Both the position numbers and the translations under genes were made by a program. A stretch of DNA of 64,000 bases from Rhizobium sp. Q54 (GTDB lineage Bacteria > Pseudomonadota > Alphaproteobacteria > Rhizobiales > Aestuariivirgaceae): positions 1 through 64,000 of the forward strand of contig CAMDBX010000004.1 in the NCBI GenBank assembly GCA_945889445.1, written 5' to 3'. The notes under the pieces were generated by a model. It saw nothing but the letters and a program-made list of their open reading frames with translations. It searched no databases and was not told the DNA's origin. Positions 59,264-64,000 of this stretch are shown here, in pieces; positions within the stretch are counted from its first letter, which is position 1; every line of letters begins with the position of its first letter.

Positions 59264-62200
59264 CAGGGTGCCGTCACCGTCACCGTGCCGGGCGCTGTGC
59301 GGGCGTTGAGTTCGGGACGATACATGTCCTCGACCGTGGCGCCGGGGTGCACGTAGGAGCCGGGCGCCACGGCGCGCACCATGTAGGCCAGCTTGGCGGT
59401 GGAGGTGGTGAAGCTCGCCACGAAGCGGTCATCCCGGAACTCGGTGTAGGGCGCGTAGCTGGTGTCCGAGAGCCAGGCGAGATCCGAGGTTGAGCCGGAT
59501 GACACCAGCGTCGGGTTCTCGATCTCGAAGCCCGCCGGCAGGCGGTCAACGAGGAGGAAGTTGCCGTTCTCGGCATCGCCCGCCGGCTTCATCACGCTGA
59601 GCACGGCGACGAGGCGGGTGTTCTGCGTCACCCGTGCGGGATCGGCCGGCTGGCCATCGGGCGTGAAGTATTTCCGCTCGATGACGAGGCCGTTGCTGGC
59701 GGCGGGCTCCGGCACGAGCGGCGAGCCCGAGACGGCGACCACGGCCTTCACGGTCTCGGCCCCGAGGTTCTGCACCTTCACGTCATTGGCAAGTGCCGCC
59801 GCGCCGAAGACGCGGTTGTAGCTGCCGTCATGCGGCTTGCCGTCGACGTCGATGCGGATGGCCTTGGACTGGTCGATGACGGCACGGGCCGCCAGCACCA
59901 TCCAGGCCATGTCCTGGGTGGAGGCATAGGAGGAGCGCGCGCGCTCCACCTCGATGGCGCCCATCGCCGTCTTGATGACCTCGGGCTTGGCCTTGGAGTC
60001 GGTGGCGAGTGCGAGGATGGCGGACGCATCGCGCAGCACGCTGCCATAGTCGCCGCGCCACTGGCCGCGCTGGGTCTGCTCCACGGCGTCGGCGAGCGCC
60101 TCCTCGGCGGAGGCGAAGGCGGCGTCCGCCCGCTCCTGGTCGCCCAGGATCGACAGGGCGGCGGCCACCTGCGCGCGGGCAAGCGGCGAGCCGAACTGGT
60201 TGATCTTGGTGTCGGCGAGGTATTTGAGGTCGCCCACCGGCGCACGGCCGGCTCTTGCGAGAACGTAGAGCGCATAGGCCATCTCCTGGCCCGCGCCATC
60301 CTCGATGTCCGGCGCGTTGCCGACCATGTTGCGGATGTAGTCGAGCCCGCCCACCAGCACGTCCTCCGGCACGGCGAAGCCCTTCTCGCGGGCGCGCAGC
60401 AGGAAGTCCGTCACATAGGCCGTGAGCCACAGGTTCGAATCGTCACCATAGGCCGACCACAGGCCGAAGGAGCCCGAGCCCGACTGGCGGTTGACGAGCC
60501 GCGTGACCGCCTTCTGCATGCGATCCGGAATCTCGGCATCGATGTCCTTGGGGTCGACGCCGAGGTCGCTGAGGTAGAGCAGCGGCAGGGCGCGGCTGAC
60601 CGTTTGTTCGGAGCAGCCATAGGGATATTTGTCGAGATCGCGCACCAGGCCTGCGGCATCGAGCTGCGGCAGCGGGCTGATGGAGAGGGCGACGGTGCCG
60701 GTGCCCGGCACCATGCCGGTCAGAAGATCCTTGCCGATGGTGAGCGAGCCGCCCTTGGCCAGCAGCGGCATGGTGGTGCGCTGCGTGACCAGCGGGTTGG
60801 CCGGCTCGATGCCCAATGCAAAGTCCTGATCGAGCAGGATGTCGCCCGGGCCTTTGAGCGTGGCGACGACGCTGGCCACGCCATAGCCGGTGGCCTTCAC
60901 CGGCACGATGACCGTGGCGCGCCCACCGGCGGCACCGAGGGTGAGTTTCTGGATCGAGGTGTTGGCATCGGGCGTGACCGGGCCGTCGATCGAGACGCCG
61001 AGCGTGTAGTCACCGGCCGGGCCTTCGGCATTGACGATGTCGAAGCGCAGCTGCGAGCTGTCTCCCACCGCCATGAAGCGCGGCAGGGTTCCGGAGACGA
61101 CAACCGGGTCACGCGCGATCACGTCCGTGCTGGCGTGGCCGACCTTGGTCTTGGTCCAGGCCACCGCCATGACGCGGATGGTGCCGTTGAAGGCGGGGAT
61201 GTCGAAGTCCACCGAGGCCGTGCCGTCATCCGCCACCGTGACGATGCCGGAATAGAGCGCCAGCGGTTTCTGCGCGGGCGGCGGCGCGTTGAAGGCGGCA
61301 CCACCGTCACCGCCCGAGCGCAGCTTGCCGCGCTCGCCCTGCATGCCGTCGATCAGCATGCCGTAGATGTCGCGGAGCTGGGCGGTGAGCTGCTTCTGGT
61401 CGTAGTAGAAGTTCTCGGGTGCTGGCGGATCATAGCGCGTCAGGTTGAGGATGCCCACGTCCACCGCGGCCACGGTGATGAAGGCCTGTTCGCCGGCGGC
61501 GAGGTTGCCGATCTTCACCGGCACGCTGAGCTTGGTGCGCGGCTTCATCAGCTCCGGCGTGTTCAATGACACGTCGAGCGTTCGCGCCGCGCGGTCGATG
61601 CCGAACCAGGCGAGACCCATGGCGCGCGAGGGCATGCGCTTGGCCTTGACGTCCATCGGCTTGTAGAGGCTGGCCAGCACATAGGCGCCGGTGCCCCAGC
61701 CTTCGCCCACGGTGAAGGGCAGGGTGAGGCCGCCTTCGGGCACGTCCACCTCCTGCGAGGCGAGCAGCCGTTCGCCCATGATCTGCACCGTGGCCTTGCC
61801 GGCATGGCGGGCCTCGATCTTCACGTTCACGGTTTCGCCAGCCCTCAGGTCGGTCTTGTCGAGGGCCACCTTCAGCGTGTCAGGCGTGTTCGCCTTGGCG
61901 GAGTTGAAGGTGTAGTAGCCCGAGGAGAAGTCGATGGAGGCGGGGGTGACGCCGGGCGCGTCGAACTCGAGGCGGTATTCGCCCCACTGCAGGGTCTGGG
62001 CGAAATCGGCCGGCGTGTCGGCCGTGAGGTCGAGCGTGCCATTGGCGATCTTCGAGGTGCGAGTGATGCCCTCCCAGCGCCACTGGCCATCGCTGTTGAA
62101 CCACTGCCAGTCACGCACCAGGCGCTTCAGCGTCCAGTTGGCGCCCTTCACCGCCGTCATCTTGCCTTCGGGGTCGACCGCGATCACCGAGAAGGAGGCG

Positions 62201-64000
62201 GGCTTGCCCTCGGGTGCTGAGCCATCATCGAAGTTCGGCTTGATGCCGATGCGCGGCTGGGTTCCGGTGATGGGCAGGCTGGCGGTGCGCTCCACCGCGC
62301 GGCCGCCCGGCTCGCGCATGCGCACCCAGACATCGGCCTTGAGCGGCTGCGAGGTGACGGGCAGTTCGGGCAGTGCGATGTCGATGTCGGCGTGGCCGTT
62401 GATGTCCGTCTGCGGCAGGTCGGCTGCGGTGAACTGCACGCTGTCCGGGCGCTCGTCCATCAGGCCGAAGCGATAGTCCTTCCACTCCGGGAAGGGCTGG
62501 TTGTCGGCAGTGATCGACACGCTGGCCTCGAGGTCGAGACCGGCGCCCGGTGCGCCGAAGAGATAGCGGCCGTCGACCTTCAGCTGCAACGTCTCGGTGA
62601 CGCGCGGCGTCTTCGACACGAGGTCGAACGCGATGCGGTCCGGGATGTAGTCTTCCACCAGGAACGAGGTCTCGCCGACGCTGTCGCCGGCCGGGTCGGT
62701 GAAGGCCTTGATGCGCCAGGTGCCGCCCTGCGCACCCTGCGCGATCTGGAAGGACCGGGAGAAGCCGCCCGCGCCCTTGTCGTCGAGCGTGGCGGTGAGA
62801 TAGGTGACGCCATCCGGGCGCTCGACCAGGAAGGTGAGCGGCAGGCCGGTGATGGCATTGGCCTTGTCGTCCCTGAGCAGCACCGTGGCATGCACGGTTT
62901 CGCCACGCCGATAGACGCCGCGCTCGGCATAGACGAAGGCATCGACGGCAGCCGACGGCGCGCGGCCGGTGACACCGCGATCGGTGAGGTCGAAGGCCGG
63001 CTGCTGCATGTCGAGGAAGCTGTAGTCGCCGTCAGCGGACTGCGCGACGACGAGGGCGGGGGCGGCACCACCTTCGCCCTTCAGCAGGCCGGCATCGAAC
63101 AGCACGTTGCCCGACGCGTCAGACTGCGCTTCGCCCAGCACCTCGTTGTTGCGCGCGATGAGGCGCACCTTGGCATTGCCGATGGTGCTGGCGGTGGCGA
63201 TCGAGCGGAGGCCCACATGCAGGCCGTCCTTGCCGCTCATGGTGGCGAGGCCGAGGTCCGAGACGACGAACCACTGCGTGGCGACATTGTCGTAGGGCTC
63301 GGTGTCGCGCGCGGCGGGCGCGGCGGTGATCACGTAGAGCCCGGGCTCGAGCTTGCCCATGGCCTCGTCCACGGGAATGGCGGTGGTGATGTCCTGGTTG
63401 GCGGGGGCGGGGGTTTCCAGCGTGCCGTCCCACACGAGCGTGCCCTTGTTGTTGGCGAGGTCGCTTGCCGAATAGCCGGTGATCTGGCCGCGGAAGTCGG
63501 AGCCCAGCACGCTGCCGATCATGTTGCGGTCGCCGATGCGGAACAGCTGGATCTTGGCTTCCTTGCTGTTGACCGAGACCAGCGGAATGCCGTTCTGGCC
63601 GGTGCGCGGCAGCACATAGGCATTGCCGGTGAAGCGCACCGAAGGCTGGCGGTCACGCACGTAGAATTCGAAGCTCGCGTCCTTGGCCAGCGTGTCGTCG
63701 ATGGCGGCGGGCAGGCCCTGGCGCACGGTGATGGAATAGCGCCCGCCATATTTCAGGCCCTCGACGCACAGCCTGTTGCCTTCCGCCGTCACCGCGGCGA
63801 CGGGGCCGGGATTCTGCGTGAAGTAGGCGGTGAAGTCCGTCACGGTGCGCGATGCCGCCTCGGTCATCTCGAAGCAGGCGCGCGGCGGCACGGTGTCGGT
63901 GTCGACCTTGTAGTCGGCAACGCGGAAGCCGTGGTCGACGCGCATCTGCTCATAGGTGGCGCGGATGGCGGGATCGTCCTGCAGCTTCAGGCTTTCCTTG
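59263..64000 (-). CDS. bacterial alpha-2-macroglobulin family protein (5' end outside window)
   Basis: At least 1578 codons with no start reached; the reading frame is open to the window edge, so this is partial. The thioester motif C-S-E-Q is at 60604-60615 (in YGCSEQTVSRAL). MG-type beta domains precede it (e.g. YAERGVYRRGETVHATVLLR), and the C-terminal part ends in the receptor-like domain. Proposed to trap proteases that breach the outer membrane, acting with PBP1C. N-terminal signal or lipobox not visible. Confidence 0.93.
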   Translation of the reverse strand, partial: KESLKLQDDPAIRATYEQMRVDHGFRVADYKVDTDTVPPRACFEMTEAASRTVTDFTAYFTQNPGPVAAVTAEGNRLCVEGLKYGGRYSITVRQGLPAAIDDTLAKDASFEFYVRDRQPSVRFTGNAYVLPRTGQNGIPLVSVNSKEAKIQLFRIGDRNMIGSVLGSDFRGQITGYSASDLANNKGTLVWDGTLETPAPANQDITTAIPVDEAMGKLEPGLYVITAAPAARDTEPYDNVATQWFVVSDLGLATMSGKDGLHVGLRSIATASTIGNAKVRLIARNNEVLGEAQSDASGNVLFDAGLLKGEGGAAPALVVAQSADGDYSFLDMQQPAFDLTDRGVTGRAPSAAVDAFVYAERGVYRRGETVHATVLLRDDKANAITGLPLTFLVERPDGVTYLTATLDDKGAGGFSRSFQIAQGAQGGTWRIKAFTDPAGDSVGETSFLVEDYIPDRIAFDLVSKTPRVTETLQLKVDGRYLFGAPGAGLDLEASVSITADNQPFPEWKDYRFGLMDERPDSVQFTAADLPQTDINGHADIDIALPELPVTSQPLKADVWVRMREPGGRAVERTASLPITGTQPRIGIKPNFDDGSAPEGKPASFSVIAVDPEGKMTAVKGANWTLKRLVRDWQWFNSDGQWRWEGITRTSKIANGTLDLTADTPADFAQTLQWGEYRLEFDAPGVTPASIDFSSGYYTFNSAKANTPDTLKVALDKTDLRAGETVNVKIEARHAGKATVQIMGERLLASQEVDVPEGGLTLPFTVGEGWGTGAYVLASLYKPMDVKAKRMPSRAMGLAWFGIDRAARTLDVSLNTPELMKPRTKLSVPVKIGNLAAGEQAFITVAAVDVGILNLTRYDPPAPENFYYDQKQLTAQLRDIYGMLIDGMQGERGKLRSGGDGGAAFNAPPPAQKPLALYSGIVTVADDGTASVDFDIPAFNGTIRVMAVAWTKTKVGHASTDVIARDPVVVSGTLPRFMAVGDSSQLRFDIVNAEGPAGDYTLGVSIDGPVTPDANTSIQKLTLGAAGGRATVIVPVKATGYGVASVVATLKGPGDILLDQDFALGIEPANPLVTQRTTMPLLAKGGSLTIGKDLLTGMVPGTGTVALSISPLPQLDAAGLVRDLDKYPYGCSEQTVSRALPLLYLSDLGVDPKDIDAEIPDRMQKAVTRLVNRQSGSGSFGLWSAYGDDSNLWLTAYVTDFLLRAREKGFAVPEDVLVGGLDYIRNMVGNAPDIEDGAGQEMAYALYVLARAGRAPVGDLKYLADTKINQFGSPLARAQVAAALSILGDQERADAAFASAEEALADAVEQTQRGQWRGDYGSVLRDASAILALATDSKAKPEVIKTAMGAIEVERARSSYASTQDMAWMVLAARAVIDQSKAIRIDVDGKPHDGSYNRVFGAAALANDVKVQNLGAETVKAVVAVSGSPLVPEPAASNGLVIERKYFTPDGQPADPARVTQNTRLVAVLSVMKPAGDAENGNFLLVDRLPAGFEIENPTLVSSGSTSDLAWLSDTSYAPYTEFRDDRFVASFTTSTAKLAYMVRAVAPGSYVHPGATVEDMYRPELNARTAPGTVTVTAP

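Noticed and set aside
59830-61569. 579-codon open frame on the plus strand opposite the alpha-2-macroglobulin gene
   Set aside because: Same mirror effect of third-position GC; the product is compositionally odd and the minus strand has clear domains and the CSEQ motif.

Overview
The window is an almost complete photosynthesis gene cluster (PGC) of an anoxygenic phototrophic purple bacterium. GC content is high, genes are tightly packed with many 1-4 nt stop/start overlaps, and the gene set and order are those of Alphaproteobacteria. I infer an aerobic or facultative phototroph, possibly Hyphomicrobiales or Rhodobacterales-like, but the sequence alone does not settle the genus. The only Mg-protoporphyrin monomethyl ester cyclase seen is the oxygen-dependent acsF. 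No bchE, bchJ or crtA is visible in the window.

Layout. 1-6.8 kb is a non-photosynthetic flank: a secreted sulfatase with a dockerin-like tail, a decayed enolase-superfamily pseudogene, a small secreted STN-like protein, an acylamino-acid racemase/GNAT gene pair, two tandem Lin0512-family genes and a DUF2177 membrane protein. 6.9-22.1 kb (minus strand) is the bchFNBHLM-lhaA-puhABC-orf-acsF-puhE-hemA superoperon for early bacteriochlorophyll synthesis and reaction-centre H-subunit assembly. 22.4-30.6 kb (plus strand) holds the regulators aerR and ppsR, then bchG, a pucC-like gene, bchP, tspO, a small membrane protein, cytochrome c2 and a type 2 IPP isomerase. 30.7-42.1 kb (minus strand, listed 5' to 3') is bchCXYZ-pufQBALMC followed directly by pucBAC and a repeat protein of unknown function, so the LH2 genes sit immediately behind the puf operon. 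42.5-50.9 kb holds the carotenoid genes crtEF (minus), crtDC (plus) and crtIB (minus). A lower-GC two-gene island (46.9-48.2 kb) is wedged between crtC and crtB. 51-54.5 kb is bchIDO. After it come a DUF4202 gene, a small secreted protein, an AGE-family epimerase, and penicillin-binding protein 1C with an alpha-2-macroglobulin gene that runs off the window edge.

How it works together. hemA supplies aminolevulinate. bchIDH, bchM, acsF, bchNBL, bchF, bchXYZ, bchC, bchG and bchP build phytylated bacteriochlorophyll a. crtE, crtB, crtI, crtC, crtD and crtF make methoxylated acyclic carotenoids of the spheroidene/spirilloxanthin type. The puf and puh products form the reaction centre with a four-haem cytochrome and the LH1 ring. 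pucBA forms LH2, with LhaA, PucC and a third PucC-like protein as assembly factors. Control is legible: perfect TGT-N12-ACA PpsR/CrtJ operators lie before bchG, bchC (a tandem pair 8 bp apart), crtE/crtD, crtI and bchI, with a one-mismatch site before bchF.

The least-explained items are a protein at the end of the puc operon carrying five exact 16-residue repeats, the low-GC DUF1828 island, a helically phased GATGC array between crtF and bchC, a 35-residue membrane microprotein overlapping crtB, and an LH2 alpha polypeptide with Phe44 and a long C-terminal tail.
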